DNA from: an uncultured Opitutales bacterium
GTDB lineage: Bacteria > Verrucomicrobiota > Verrucomicrobiia > Opitutales > UBA2995
Reading direction: 5' to 3'
Assembly: GCA_938075565.1 (NCBI GenBank)
Contig: CALJGU010000058.1
Location: forward strand, 1-57,793
Length of the DNA: 57,793 bases
Shown here: piece by piece, positions 8,569-16,357 of the stretch
Layout: each line of letters opens with the position of its first letter
Numbering within the stretch: the first letter of the stretch is position 1
The notes under the pieces: model-generated
The model's input: the letters and a program-made list of their open reading frames with translations, nothing else
Databases searched by the model: none
What the model was told of the DNA's origin: nothing
Translations under genes and position numbers: made by a program

Positions 8569-9993
8569 TTATAGGTCTATAGATTCTGTAAGATCTGGTT
8601 TGTTTGCCAATTGGCTCCAACTAGTTGCAAATGAATTCGCGTCGTATCCAAAAAGTGGACTCACCTCGATGGAGTTAAGAGGAACTCCATTATTATCGGT
8701 TGCGACCTTTGCTCCAACGTTTTCCAACCAAGATGCAAATTCTTTCATCTGGTCATCGCGACAGGTCTTGGGCGAATCAAGGCCCTCGGCATTCTTGACG
8801 GGGCTGAAATCAGATTCGCGCTGGGTCTCGATAGTGACGGTATGGTCGGAAAAAGGAAGAGCATCGAATACAAACATCTCGAACTTGATGCCGTTTGGCT
8901 CGGCCGGGCTCACAGCATTTCCATCGGCGTCGATCGTCGGGATCTTTTTATTAGCTCGGTGCAAGGGAAGGCTAGGGGCCGATGCGTCGCCACCACCCAT
9001 TTGAATAATGAAGTCGCGAGAGAGCACATGGATAGCGATGCTGCCTGAAAGGAACTTCAATTGCCCGAATTCATCTGTCGCGTGCATCAGGTCTTCTGGC
9101 AGGTCGGAGTATTCGATGACCAAGGTCTTGTTGCCTTGGGTGCAGAATACGCCCACTTTCTCCTCTGCATAGGCTTTGGGAATCATCTTACTAGACATGC
9201 CTGCCTGGTTTTGCAGATGGAATCCGATGAAGGCGGGGTCAATGACCTTGATGAGGGGATTGTCTACTTGGAAGTAACTCAACACCTCGATGTTGTTTTC
9301 CTCCATCACCTGGGTCGCACCACTGCGCACGAGTGCCCTTAATGATCCACCGTGCCCATCAGGACTCATGGCGATTGAGCTTTTACTGGATAGTAGAATC
9401 TTACCGCTTGTATCAATGGCTGGCATACGCCCCTGGCGGAAAAAATGCACCTGCTCGGACTTCAGCCCAAAATGCTGGTTCGATTCAAAGAAATCCACGG
9501 TATCCTGATGATTGACGTGGCTGGTCATGATGAACCAGGGGATGGTCGTTTCGTAGGTGTTTTCGGCACCCCGAACTTTTTCGGCAAAAACCTGAAACAG
9601 GCTCTTTTGACGGATCGGTGTGACGGGGTAGAGGCCTTTCGGCTTATCGTAGCCCAAGCGGGTTCCCTGACCTCCAGCCACCACAAAGGCGGCTACGGAT
9701 CCATTGCGGAGGGCCGCTTCGCCGGCTTGGCGTGCTTCATCCCAGCTCGCTGAGTTCCCTACTTGTGAGGGATGTGCAATATAGGGTGCAGGTTCCAATC
9801 CGGAAAAATCCTGGTGTTCAGCCTCGGCGCCTGCGACCAGTGTCCGGTGCAGGGTGGCGATTTCTTGTAGGTCAATTTCTGCAGCCTCGGCCAGGAGCGA
9901 TTCTTGCTCCTCGGTAGAGAGCGTGCCAAAAAATTGAAACACGTGGCCTTGGCCAGCATTCGTAAATTGTTCGATGAGAGGAGATTGAGTCAT
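8569..9993 (-). CDS. UDPGP-type UTP-sugar-1-phosphate uridylyltransferase
   Basis: A 474-residue member of the eukaryote-like UDPGP family that joins UTP with glucose-1-phosphate or N-acetylglucosamine-1-phosphate to make the UDP-sugar. The nucleotide-binding signature GGQGTRLGYDKPKG sits at residues 107-120. Downstream are PDGHGGSLRAL and QVDNPLIKV, which bind the uridine and metal. The family includes UDP-glucose and UDP-GlcNAc pyrophosphorylases; the two cannot be told apart safely here. The start codon overlaps the stop of the upstream FtsB-like gene by four bases (ATGA), and the phosphohexomutase follows after 10 bp, so the three genes form one operon. Confidence 0.92.
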   Translation of the reverse strand: MTQSPLIEQFTNAGQGHVFQFFGTLSTEEQESLLAEAAEIDLQEIATLHRTLVAGAEAEHQDFSGLEPAPYIAHPSQVGNSASWDEARQAGEAALRNGSVAAFVVAGGQGTRLGYDKPKGLYPVTPIRQKSLFQVFAEKVRGAENTYETTIPWFIMTSHVNHQDTVDFFESNQHFGLKSEQVHFFRQGRMPAIDTSGKILLSSKSSIAMSPDGHGGSLRALVRSGATQVMEENNIEVLSYFQVDNPLIKVIDPAFIGFHLQNQAGMSSKMIPKAYAEEKVGVFCTQGNKTLVIEYSDLPEDLMHATDEFGQLKFLSGSIAIHVLSRDFIIQMGGGDASAPSLPLHRANKKIPTIDADGNAVSPAEPNGIKFEMFVFDALPFSDHTVTIETQRESDFSPVKNAEGLDSPKTCRDDQMKEFASWLENVGAKVATDNNGVPLNSIEVSPLFGYDANSFATSWSQLANKPDLTESIDL

Positions 9994-10304
9994 GGTGTGG
10001 GTGTGGTTTCCTCCGGATCATTGGGGAAACGGTAAATCCATTCTTCCGGCCTTGTATAGCCGAGGCGTTCGCGAACAACACGTTCCAGAAAGACCGGGTC
10101 TGTCAGCAACTTGTCGAGGTATTCCTCCTTTGCCGTCAGATCCTGTTCGATCTGCTTGATTTTAACCGCGTACTCCATGTCCTTGGTCTTTAGGTAGGCC
10201 AGTTGATTGCGGGTTTTGTACAGCTCAATAGCCATAATAACCAGCACCAGAGAGCACATCACTAACAAGCAGGTCAGTAGCGTTGTTAAAACGAACTGTT
10301 TCAT
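9990..10304 (-). CDS. FtsB/DivIC-like septum formation initiator
   Basis: A 104-residue bitopic membrane protein: a short N-terminus, one transmembrane helix at about residues 5-27, a coiled coil to about residue 65, then a conserved C-terminal patch (FLERVVRERLGYTRPEEWIYRF). That layout and the RERLGY..PEE pattern are typical of FtsB/DivIC, which links FtsL and FtsQ in the division complex. It heads the operon with the uridylyltransferase and phosphohexomutase and overlaps the former by four bases. The 261 bp upstream, shared with the divergent GspA-like gene, hold both promoters; I see no other gene there. Confidence 0.85.
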   Translation of the reverse strand: MKQFVLTTLLTCLLVMCSLVLVIMAIELYKTRNQLAYLKTKDMEYAVKIKQIEQDLTAKEEYLDKLLTDPVFLERVVRERLGYTRPEEWIYRFPNDPEETTPTP

Positions 10305-10565
10305 TCAATTAAAAGGATGGGCTACACTAGGGAGGGTCTAGAAATTCACTCAAGTCGAATATGAGAGATCTTTCCTCGAACTTGGACAATTTCCCGCTTT
10401 TAGGTGATTTTACTCATAGGCGTTCAAATTTCTGTCAAAAGCGGTTAAATCGTCTTTCTTCCGTGCTGGGCCAACCCGTTCTATGGCTCACTGGGAGCGT
10501 GACTTTCCTCTATCCTATCCAACTCAACTCTGAGGATCGTCATATAGAACCCAACAAAGCGACTC

Positions 10566-11372
10566 ATGTATCAGGACTACTTTGGCTTTCACGAAATGCC
10601 CTTCAACATCACCCCTGACCCAAAATTTTTGTATCTGAGTCAGTTCCACAACGAAGCTCTCCAACACCTCAAATACGGTATTGAGGAGAAAAAGGGCTTC
10701 ATCGTGCTAACTGGTGAAGTAGGTTGTGGGAAAACTACCTTGTGCCGTCGTCTGCTCAACGAGCTAGACTCCGAGCATTATGAAACGGCTCTTATTCTTA
10801 ACCCTCGTGTTACGGAGACCCAATTGCTCAGAGCGATACTCACGGAACTTGGGGTGGAAAATCCACCTTGTGGTAAGAATGAGCTGATCGATGCCATTTA
10901 CGACCTGACTCTTCGACGCCACCAGGCGGGAAAAGACGTGGTGATGATCATCGATGAATCTCAGAATTTGTCATTTGAAGTGCTCGAGCAGGTGCGTCTT
11001 CTTTCGAATCTGGAAACGGATACCCAGAAATTGATGCAAATCATTCTGATTGGGCAGCCAGAGCTCAATGATGTGCTCGACCAGAAACGCTTACGCCAGC
11101 TTCGTCAGCGAATCTTGGTGCGTTACGATCTTTCCCGTCTCAATTACGACGACACCGTTCATTACATCCAGCATCGTCTGAGTCGTGCCGGTTCATCTGG
11201 TAGACCCCAGTTTACCCGTGTGGCGGAAAAACGTGTGTTCAAATGGAGCGGAGGTATTCCCCGTATGATTAACAATATTTGCGATAAAGCACTTCTTTCA
11301 GCCTATGCTCGGAGTTCGGACCAAGTGAACTACTGGGACGTCCGACGCGGCCGTAAATCTTTAAACTACTAA
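10566..11372 (+). CDS. GspA/ExeA-like AAA+ ATPase
   Basis: A 268-residue AAA+ ATPase of the ExeA/GspA/MshM group. The N-terminal YFGFHEMPFNITPDPKFLY is diagnostic. Walker A is GEVGCGKTT near residue 52 and Walker B is VVMIIDESQ near 127. ExeA-type proteins work with GspB to place secretin or pilus complexes across peptidoglycan. This one ends right after the ATPase core, so it lacks the membrane helix and peptidoglycan-binding C-terminus of full ExeA. A GspB-like gene follows 7 bp downstream, supporting a paired role in type II secretion or type IV pili. No other secretion genes are nearby. Confidence 0.88.
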   Translation: MYQDYFGFHEMPFNITPDPKFLYLSQFHNEALQHLKYGIEEKKGFIVLTGEVGCGKTTLCRRLLNELDSEHYETALILNPRVTETQLLRAILTELGVENPPCGKNELIDAIYDLTLRRHQAGKDVVMIIDESQNLSFEVLEQVRLLSNLETDTQKLMQIILIGQPELNDVLDQKRLRQLRQRILVRYDLSRLNYDDTVHYIQHRLSRAGSSGRPQFTRVAEKRVFKWSGGIPRMINNICDKALLSAYARSSDQVNYWDVRRGRKSLNY

Positions 11373-11379
11373 AATTACT

Positions 11380-12168
11380 ATGAGTCTCATAAACGACGCA
11401 TTGAAAAAGGCTCAGACGGATGTCGTCCGAGGTACTCCACCCAATCCTATGGCTGGAAGCTTTGCTGGCGCACACGTTCGTCCCCAAAAGCAGAGTCCAT
11501 TTCTTAAACTAGGTATCTGTGCCCTCTTTCTCGCAGCCGGTGTTTGGGCCGTATCTCTATTCCTGGGTTCATCAGATGAGCCAATCGCAGTAATGGAAGT
11601 AGCCACAGCAGCGCCAACCACGGCTTTGGAAGCAGCTCCAGAAGTGGCAGCTGTTCCGTCTGAACCTGTTGTTGCAGTGGCACCAAATACGCCGGTTGCA
11701 ACCGAAAGCCTACAAGCTCCTTCAGCTACTGAAGCGCAGACGGTAGAGGTTGCTCCAGCACTCGCTGAGATTTCTACCCCCGTCGTTTCGGCACCTGCAC
11801 AACCTGCACCTACTCCAATTTCCAATCCTGCTCCAACTGCGACACCAGAGCCAGCCGCGCCCGTAGTTGTAGAAGCAGCGCCTGCTGCAACAGCTCCGGC
11901 TGTTCCGCCTGAAGCACAGGCCGTTGAAGCTGCACCTAAGCCTGCAACCGCCCAAGGAGTGAAAGACGAAATCATTTACACCCTCAAGCAACTGGAAATT
12001 ACTGCGGTTATGGGCGACGGCAATAAAGCCCGCATCATGAGTGGAGGTCAAATCCACCGGGCAGGCGAACTCATCAATTTGGACCTAAAAATACGTTTTC
12101 AGGGCAAGAAGGCTAAAACCTTGTTTTTTACCGACGCTGCAGGCGAGGTATACGAGAAAGCGCTTTAA
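11380..12168 (+). CDS. GspB-like membrane protein with Pro/Ala-rich linker
   Basis: The 262-residue protein starts MSLINDALKKAQ, the typical opening of GspB/MshM-partner proteins. It has one transmembrane helix near residues 44-64, a long periplasmic linker rich in Ala, Pro, Val and Glu (about 70-190), and a small C-terminal beta domain (about 195-262: YTLKQLEITAVMGDGNKAR onward) that resembles the GspB C-terminal domain. The likely role is to pair with the ATPase encoded 7 bp upstream and to reach toward the cell wall or secretin. The gene converges with the first HHH gene, leaving 32 bp between stops. The low-complexity linker also produces long meaningless antisense frames. Confidence 0.82.
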   Translation: MSLINDALKKAQTDVVRGTPPNPMAGSFAGAHVRPQKQSPFLKLGICALFLAAGVWAVSLFLGSSDEPIAVMEVATAAPTTALEAAPEVAAVPSEPVVAVAPNTPVATESLQAPSATEAQTVEVAPALAEISTPVVSAPAQPAPTPISNPAPTATPEPAAPVVVEAAPAATAPAVPPEAQAVEAAPKPATAQGVKDEIIYTLKQLEITAVMGDGNKARIMSGGQIHRAGELINLDLKIRFQGKKAKTLFFTDAAGEVYEKAL

Positions 12169-12200
12169 GCAGATCGGGTAGCCGTCATCTACGAATGGGT

Positions 12201-12998
12201 TTAGTCCTCAGTAGTAATGTAAGGGGCCAGGCTATTCACGCGCTGGCGGCCTAATCCTTCGATCTTCATCAGTTCCCAAATCGATGCGTAGGGTCGATTG
12301 TCGATAATCTTATTCGCCAAGGCGGGGCCGAGTCCGGGAACCAAACGCAGTTCGCGCTCATTAGCCTTGTTGATATCGACCAGGAGCACGGTTCCATCAG
12401 ATAGATGTTCCGAATGATCTATTGGATTACTCTTTTTTGCCCCACTCAGGCTAAAATCTGGAATGGGGTCGGTATCTGAATCATTGGATACCGTGAGCGG
12501 TTCCAGAGTTTTGGGTTGAGCTTCGCCAAAGCTTGGGCCGAATCTCGGCTGCTGTTTCGCTTTGGACTTCTGCTCGAGTGTAGCCGGAGTAATTCTCTGG
12601 CTTGTTGAGGGAGCGGTTATTGTAGGTTGAATGACCGGGGTGGATGAGAGAGAGGCGGTTTGGACTTCCCTCACTGGGACGTCCGACAATTTTTCCTGCA
12701 GGACCTTATTGTCCTCTTGGAGGGATGCGACCTGGGTCTTGAGATGCTCCATTTGCTTGAGGAGCTGAATGTTGGCCGATGAGAGGTCCCTATTCATGAT
12801 GCCCAAATCCCTGTTTCTTTTCTCAAGCTTTAGGTTTTTCTCAGACAGATCATTAATTTTCTGCGCTGATTCCTTCTGGGTCTTGTCCAAATGGAGCATC
12901 ACGGATTTCAAATCCTTCTCCACCTTGGCTTCTGCAGCAAATAGGGACAGGGGTGCGAGTAGTGTCGTCAGTAAAGCGACTGAAAGGTACTGTTTCAT
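12201..12998 (-). CDS. exported coiled-coil protein with ComEA-like helix-hairpin-helix domain (HHH1)
   Basis: First of three tandem paralogs. From the ATG at 12998 the protein is 265 residues; this start is chosen because it opens the signal peptide MKQYLSVALL...LFAAEA and has GGAGG just upstream, while the frame's earlier start adds 16 residues before it. After the signal peptide come LKSVMLHLDKTQ, a long coiled coil (to about residue 105), a polar linker and a C-terminal HHH domain (VDINKANERELRLVPGLGP... IEGLGRQRVNSLAPYI). Such domains bind double-stranded DNA without sequence preference in ComEA. A DNA-handling or structural role in the periplasm is plausible but unproven. It has its own upstream region with a TTTCA-N8-TGAAA dyad. 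Confidence 0.85.
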   Translation of the reverse strand: MKQYLSVALLTTLLAPLSLFAAEAKVEKDLKSVMLHLDKTQKESAQKINDLSEKNLKLEKRNRDLGIMNRDLSSANIQLLKQMEHLKTQVASLQEDNKVLQEKLSDVPVREVQTASLSSTPVIQPTITAPSTSQRITPATLEQKSKAKQQPRFGPSFGEAQPKTLEPLTVSNDSDTDPIPDFSLSGAKKSNPIDHSEHLSDGTVLLVDINKANERELRLVPGLGPALANKIIDNRPYASIWELMKIEGLGRQRVNSLAPYITTED

Positions 12999-13056
12999 AG
13001 CCTCCAGGGTGTTGATAGAATTGATTATAGTGTGCTGAGACAGCACTACCTGGGCA

Positions 13057-13074
13057 TTTCAGGTAAAAATGAAA
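13057..13074 (-). promoter_or_regulatory. dyad operator candidate TTTCA-N8-TGAAA upstream of HHH1
   Basis: The plus strand reads TTTCAGGTAAAAATGAAA, with perfect 5-bp half sites around an 8-bp A-rich centre. It lies 58 bp upstream of the HHH1 start codon. Near-identical copies precede HHH3 (14500-14517) and the response regulator gene (16358-16375), which suggests a shared regulator. The protein that binds is unknown. Confidence 0.55.
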
Positions 13075-13134
13075 ACTTACGGCCCCTATACTACCTCCGT
13101 CAATCAAGGATAGGATAATAGGACTATTTACACC

Positions 13135-13800
13135 CTAATCTACTGGGTTCTCCGATGCGCTTGCTTCCGGAATCTCGCTAATCGGGGTTGCTATCGCGTA
13201 TGGTTGGAGCCTTCTGAGCTTCATTGGGCCGAATCCCTGCAGCTGAATCAGGTCCTCGATCGCGTCCCAGGGACGGCCGTCAATGATGTTATCGGCGAGA
13301 AATTCGTTCACCAAGGGGAGGGCGAGTAAATCCTCGCGAGAGGCGCTGTTGATATCGAGCAAATCGCCTTCAGGAATTTCCACCGGTGGTAAATCCTCGG
13401 CCAATCGGCCTCCGCCGCCTTGTCCTCGTCCACCTCGGCCTCCTTGCCCTGGGCCTGCGTTCCCGAAATTGGAATTAGAGGCAATGACCTCTGCAGCAAT
13501 CACATCGGTTGCGAGTTCGCTGGTTGAAATGTTAGACTCTTTGAGGAGTAACTCCGTTTTGAGGTCGAGGACTTCATTGTCGGCCTGAGTAAGCAGGGTT
13601 TTGAGCTTGGCATTCTCATGCTCCAAGTAGGATACCTGAAGTTCCAGAGATGCGATTTCCTCTCGAAGCCCTTGCTGGCTTTTATCGAAAAGAAGCATCA
13701 CGCCTTTGAGTTTATCTTCGAGCTCGGTGTCTGTGGTATCGGCCCAGCTGAAAGTTGCCATGAGAAGGCTGGCCATGAGTGAAAAAATGAGGATGCGCAT
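13135..13800 (-). CDS. exported coiled-coil protein with ComEA-like helix-hairpin-helix domain (HHH2)
   Basis: Second paralog, 221 residues. It has a signal peptide (MRILIFSLMASLLMATFSWA), the shared motif LKGVMLLFDKSQ, a coiled coil to about residue 95, then a Gly/Arg-rich stretch (GGRGGRGQGGGG) and the HHH domain LDINSASREDLLALPLVNEF...QGFGPMKLRRLQPYA. The QGFGPMKLRR segment is also found in HHH3, so HHH2 and HHH3 are the closest pair and probably arose by local duplication. The Gly/Arg-rich linker is unique to this copy and could add nucleic-acid contact. It lies 49 bp downstream of HHH3 on the same strand and is probably co-transcribed with it. Confidence 0.85.
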   Translation of the reverse strand: MRILIFSLMASLLMATFSWADTTDTELEDKLKGVMLLFDKSQQGLREEIASLELQVSYLEHENAKLKTLLTQADNEVLDLKTELLLKESNISTSELATDVIAAEVIASNSNFGNAGPGQGGRGGRGQGGGGRLAEDLPPVEIPEGDLLDINSASREDLLALPLVNEFLADNIIDGRPWDAIEDLIQLQGFGPMKLRRLQPYAIATPISEIPEASASENPVD

Positions 13801-13849
13801 GAGTCGGATAGTTAGGATGGTTGTTTGGATATTTGGTTTTGCGGATAAT

Positions 13850-14116
13850 TTATTCTACGGTGACGAAGGGCGAGATGCGTCGCAACTTCATAGGCCCAAA
13901 ACCTTGATTGAGGATGAGGTCTTCAAGCGTTTCGTAGGGTCGGTTGGAAATTATCTGTTCAGCCATGGCTTCATCAATGGTCGGGAGGGCTGCCAGTTCT
14001 CTCGGTGTGGCTGTGTTTATGTTGAGCAAAGTTTCGGACGGGGCGCTTTCGGATTGAATGGGCGAAGTTGCCACTGTGCTCGCTAATAACGATTCATCGC
14101 TTGCAGCTGAATTCAC
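13850..14116 (-). CDS. HHH3, C-terminal part (frameshifted): helix-hairpin-helix domain
   Basis: This 88-residue frame, read from a GTG at 14116, carries the HHH domain LNINTATPRELAALPTIDEA...QGFGPMKLRRISPFV but no signal peptide. The missing front half is the adjoining frame at 14125-14445. The frame stays open upstream of the GTG, across a run of five C (minus strand, 14147-14143). Adding one C there joins both halves into a 198-residue protein built exactly like HHH1 and HHH2. Alone, this fragment would stay in the cytoplasm, and its GTG may never be used. It is either half of a broken gene or the result of a missed base. Confidence 0.7.
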   Translation of the reverse strand: MNSAASDESLLASTVATSPIQSESAPSETLLNINTATPRELAALPTIDEAMAEQIISNRPYETLEDLILNQGFGPMKLRRISPFVTVE

Positions 14117-14124
14117 GCTGCCGG

Positions 14125-14445
14125 CTAAGCGGTTGGTTTGAAGGGGGCTGACTCGAGTTCGCTCACGGCAATCTCCGAGAGCTTTTCCCGCAACAACGCG
14201 TTTTCCGATTCCAGAGACTCGATCGATTTTTCCGCGGATTGCAGGTCTTGGTAAAGCGCCAGGTTGGCCTTGATTAGAGCTTTATTTGACTCACCTAGCT
14301 CTGCCACCTCCTGCTTCAGCGATTCCTGGTTTTTATCGAACATAGCCGTGACTAGCTTTTCTGCGAGCACTGGGTCTTCCGTTTGGCCGTTAAGAAAAAG
14401 CATCGGACCAACGATCAGCATAAGCAAAAGAATCAGGTGCTTCAT
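14125..14445 (-). CDS. HHH3, N-terminal part (frameshifted): signal peptide and coiled coil
   Basis: From the ATG at 14445 this frame gives 106 residues: signal peptide (MKHLILLLMLIVGPMLFLNG), the family motif region (LVTAMFDKNQESL), and a coiled coil ending LREKLSEIAVSELESAP. It then runs into six unrelated residues and TAG. In the other two paralogs an HHH domain follows at this point, and here it is found in the next frame. An earlier in-frame start at 14577 would put 44 residues before the signal peptide and is rejected. HHH3 heads an operon with HHH2 and has the TTTCA-N8-TGAAA dyad 54 bp upstream of its start. Confidence 0.7.
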   Translation of the reverse strand: MKHLILLLMLIVGPMLFLNGQTEDPVLAEKLVTAMFDKNQESLKQEVAELGESNKALIKANLALYQDLQSAEKSIESLESENALLREKLSEIAVSELESAPFKPTA

Positions 14446-14499
14446 AACAGGTTGAGATAAGGTTCGGATGGATGAGTATCTGCTGAGGTGAAGAGTCCC

Positions 14500-14517
14500 T
14501 TTCAGATAAAAATGAAA
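14500..14517 (-). promoter_or_regulatory. dyad operator candidate TTTCA-N8-TGAAA upstream of HHH3
   Basis: The plus strand reads TTTCAGATAAAAATGAAA, differing from the HHH1 copy at one central base. It lies 54 bp upstream of the HHH3 start codon, almost the same distance as in front of HHH1 (58 bp). The matching position argues for a functional site and not leftover duplication alone. Confidence 0.55.
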
Positions 14518-14677
14518 ATGAATAGCGGCCATTCTCTCCGCAATCTCGAAATTGTTGAGAGAACCCCATTTATTCAAGTGTGATCCCCCTATTCATCGGA
14601 TTTAAACGCTCATTTCTATCGTCCTCTTGACCCATGAGCTAGAGATCTGATTTTCTAAAACGGTCCTGCTTTTCTCG

Positions 14678-15395
14678 ATGAAGATTTTGTTACGAATTCT
14701 CCTGTGCACACTTATAGGTATGAGTGCCATTGCCTTGGCCGGGAACACTAACCGATTGGGAGTATCTTTTGAGTGGCGTTATTTCGGCACGTGAGAGTGG
14801 GGATTACACGACCTCAGTTGAGCTGAGCAAAGAGGCATTGAAGTTCGATGAGGAGGAATTCGGGAAAGAAGATAAGTATTACTTTCTAAGCCTGTCTCAA
14901 TTGGGAACCTCTCACCAGATGAGTGGAGCGATTGAAGAGGCCGAGGCAATTTTCAACCGAGCCTTGAAAGAAAAAGAACGGCTCTTTGGCGTTGATCATC
15001 CCAGCGTTGCTGCGAGCTTGTTTCAACTGGGACAAGTGGAGCTTAAAAAAGGAAGACGCCAAGTTGCCGAACAATTATTCATGCGAGCGAATGCCATTTC
15101 CATGACCCATCCTGAGTCGAACAATACGATTGATTCGTTGGCCTTCAACCTTCGCGATCGTGATCGTACGCTGCAACTTGAAGAACGCTACCTATACGAG
15201 CTTCAGGCATACGAACTAGAGCTTGGCGATGATCATCCGGAACTCCTAATGGTGCTCAACAACCTCGGATTACTTTACCAATTTCAGGGACGTTACGATG
15301 AGGCGATAGAACTGTTTCAACGTATCAAAACCCTGCGGTCATTTCGCCAGCTGGACCCGAGTATCGTTAGGGTAGAAATCACACTATTAATTTAG
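14678..15395 (+). pseudogene. exported TPR protein, frame disrupted near the signal peptide
   Basis: An ATG at 14678 opens a good signal peptide (MKILLRILLCTLIGMSAIALAG) but that frame ends 39 codons in. The TPR protein lies in another frame that begins only at a GTG at 14724. Removing one G from the GGG near 14741-14743 joins them into a 238-residue exported protein continuing TLTDWEYLLSGVISARESGDY. The TPR part has tetratricopeptide helices of the kinesin-light-chain style (YFLSLSQLGTSHQMSGAIEEA; MVLNNLGLLYQFQGRYDEAI). The C-terminus stops abruptly after the last repeat, which suggests truncation. Alternatively the GTG frame is used as a 223-residue cytoplasmic protein. Function is unknown. 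Confidence 0.6.
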
Positions 15396-15400
15396 TACAC

Positions 15401-15434
15401 AAAAAAGACTCAATCGAACGCGTCCGATTGAGCC
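15401..15434 (-). terminator. intrinsic terminator of the response regulator gene
   Basis: On the minus strand a stem built on CTCAATCG/CGATTGAG (10 bp including a G-T pair, 15407-15434) is followed by six T. It begins 24 bp after the regulator stop codon. On the plus strand the tail is poor, so it serves the minus strand. Confidence 0.85.
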
Positions 15435-15457
15435 CTTTGAAAAGTTAATCAGAGCGA

Positions 15458-16225
15458 TTAAGCTGTTACAGCCTCTGCTGGGGCTTCTTCTTCGTCATTT
15501 GCCGTGGGGTCATAGATATACCCTACGCCGTGGATGGTCCGGAAGGCAGTCAAAGTAAGATCATTCTTGTTAAAGTGATCGCGAATCTTCACGATATACT
15601 GGTCTAAAGAACGACTTTTGACGTCGGCATGTATTCCCCAAACACCATGGATAAGTGCTTTGCGAGTAATGACCTTTCCTTCATTGGATACGAGGAATGC
15701 CATGATACCCAGTTCCTTGCGTCCGATCTTTACCACTGTGCTATTGGGGAACTTAAGCTCCAAGCGCAGGGGATTAACATCAGCTCCGCAGAACGGGAAG
15801 GCTTCCTGTGAAATTTGAGCATTCTTGGTGATGTGGTGGTCACTTGCAGTTTCCGTGCGACGAAGTACGGCGCGAATACGAGCAACCAGCTCAGGGAAAC
15901 TAAAAGGTTTGGTGATGTAGTCGTCGCCACCTCGTGTGAGGCCTTGGACGATCTGACTTTCAGAATCGTAAGCGGTGAGGAAAATGGTTGGGACTTTTAG
16001 GTCGTCATTTACCAGGTCGTCTAGCAAGTCGGTGCCGGAGCGGTCGGGTAGGTTGATGTCTAGTAACATCAGGTTGACATGATTACGCTTCAAGAAGCGA
16101 AATGCAGCGTCTGCGGTGTAAGCCACCTGACAAACCATGCCAGCAGTTTCCAGTTGAGTGCTTATGAGAGAAGCGAGGTCTTTTTGGTCTTCAACGACCA
16201 AAATTAGTGGTTTTGGGTCAGCCAT
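15458..16225 (-). CDS. OmpR-family response regulator (orphan)
   Basis: A 255-residue two-domain regulator. The receiver domain has the acidic pair ED at 12-13, the phospho-acceptor Asp56 (LMLLDINLPDRSG), the conserved Thr in TIFLTAYD and Lys near 106 (YITKPFSFPEL). The C-terminal winged-helix domain (about 150-240) ends with the usual hairpin TIHGVGYIYDP. No histidine kinase gene is adjacent, so its partner is encoded elsewhere. A 275-bp region separates it from hisG and holds a perfect palindrome and a dyad shared with the HHH genes. Whether the regulator binds those sites is inference. A strong terminator follows the gene. Confidence 0.93.
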   Translation of the reverse strand: MADPKPLILVVEDQKDLASLISTQLETAGMVCQVAYTADAAFRFLKRNHVNLMLLDINLPDRSGTDLLDDLVNDDLKVPTIFLTAYDSESQIVQGLTRGGDDYITKPFSFPELVARIRAVLRRTETASDHHITKNAQISQEAFPFCGADVNPLRLELKFPNSTVVKIGRKELGIMAFLVSNEGKVITRKALIHGVWGIHADVKSRSLDQYIVKIRDHFNKNDLTLTAFRTIHGVGYIYDPTANDEEEAPAEAVTA

Positions 16226-16337
16226 AATAGGATTAGTTAAAAGGATTTAGTTGAGTGCCCTCGCGTCGATAAAATCGAGTTTGAGAGCTAAGTTGAGATA
16301 ATAAGGATTGTGGTAAACTGGGTTAATAAGGGGCCTT

Positions 16338-16351
16338 TTTACAATTGTAAA
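16338..16351. promoter_or_regulatory. perfect 14-bp palindrome, operator candidate
   Basis: TTTACAATTGTAAA is a perfect inverted repeat with no spacer, in the divergent region between the response regulator and hisG. It lies 112 bp before the regulator start and 161 bp before hisG. The form fits a dimeric repressor site; the binder is unknown. Confidence 0.45.
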
Positions 16352-16357
16352 TGTAAG

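Noticed and set aside
10361-10618. 85-codon frame in the gap before the GspA-like gene
   Set aside because: It overlaps the start of the well-supported GspA-like gene in another frame, and the sequence looks random. The gap more likely holds divergent promoters.
11412-11975. 187-codon Ala/Gly-rich frame antisense to the GspB-like linker
   Set aside because: Low-complexity Ala/Pro linker DNA gives long antisense frames without stops. No start signals or domains are present.
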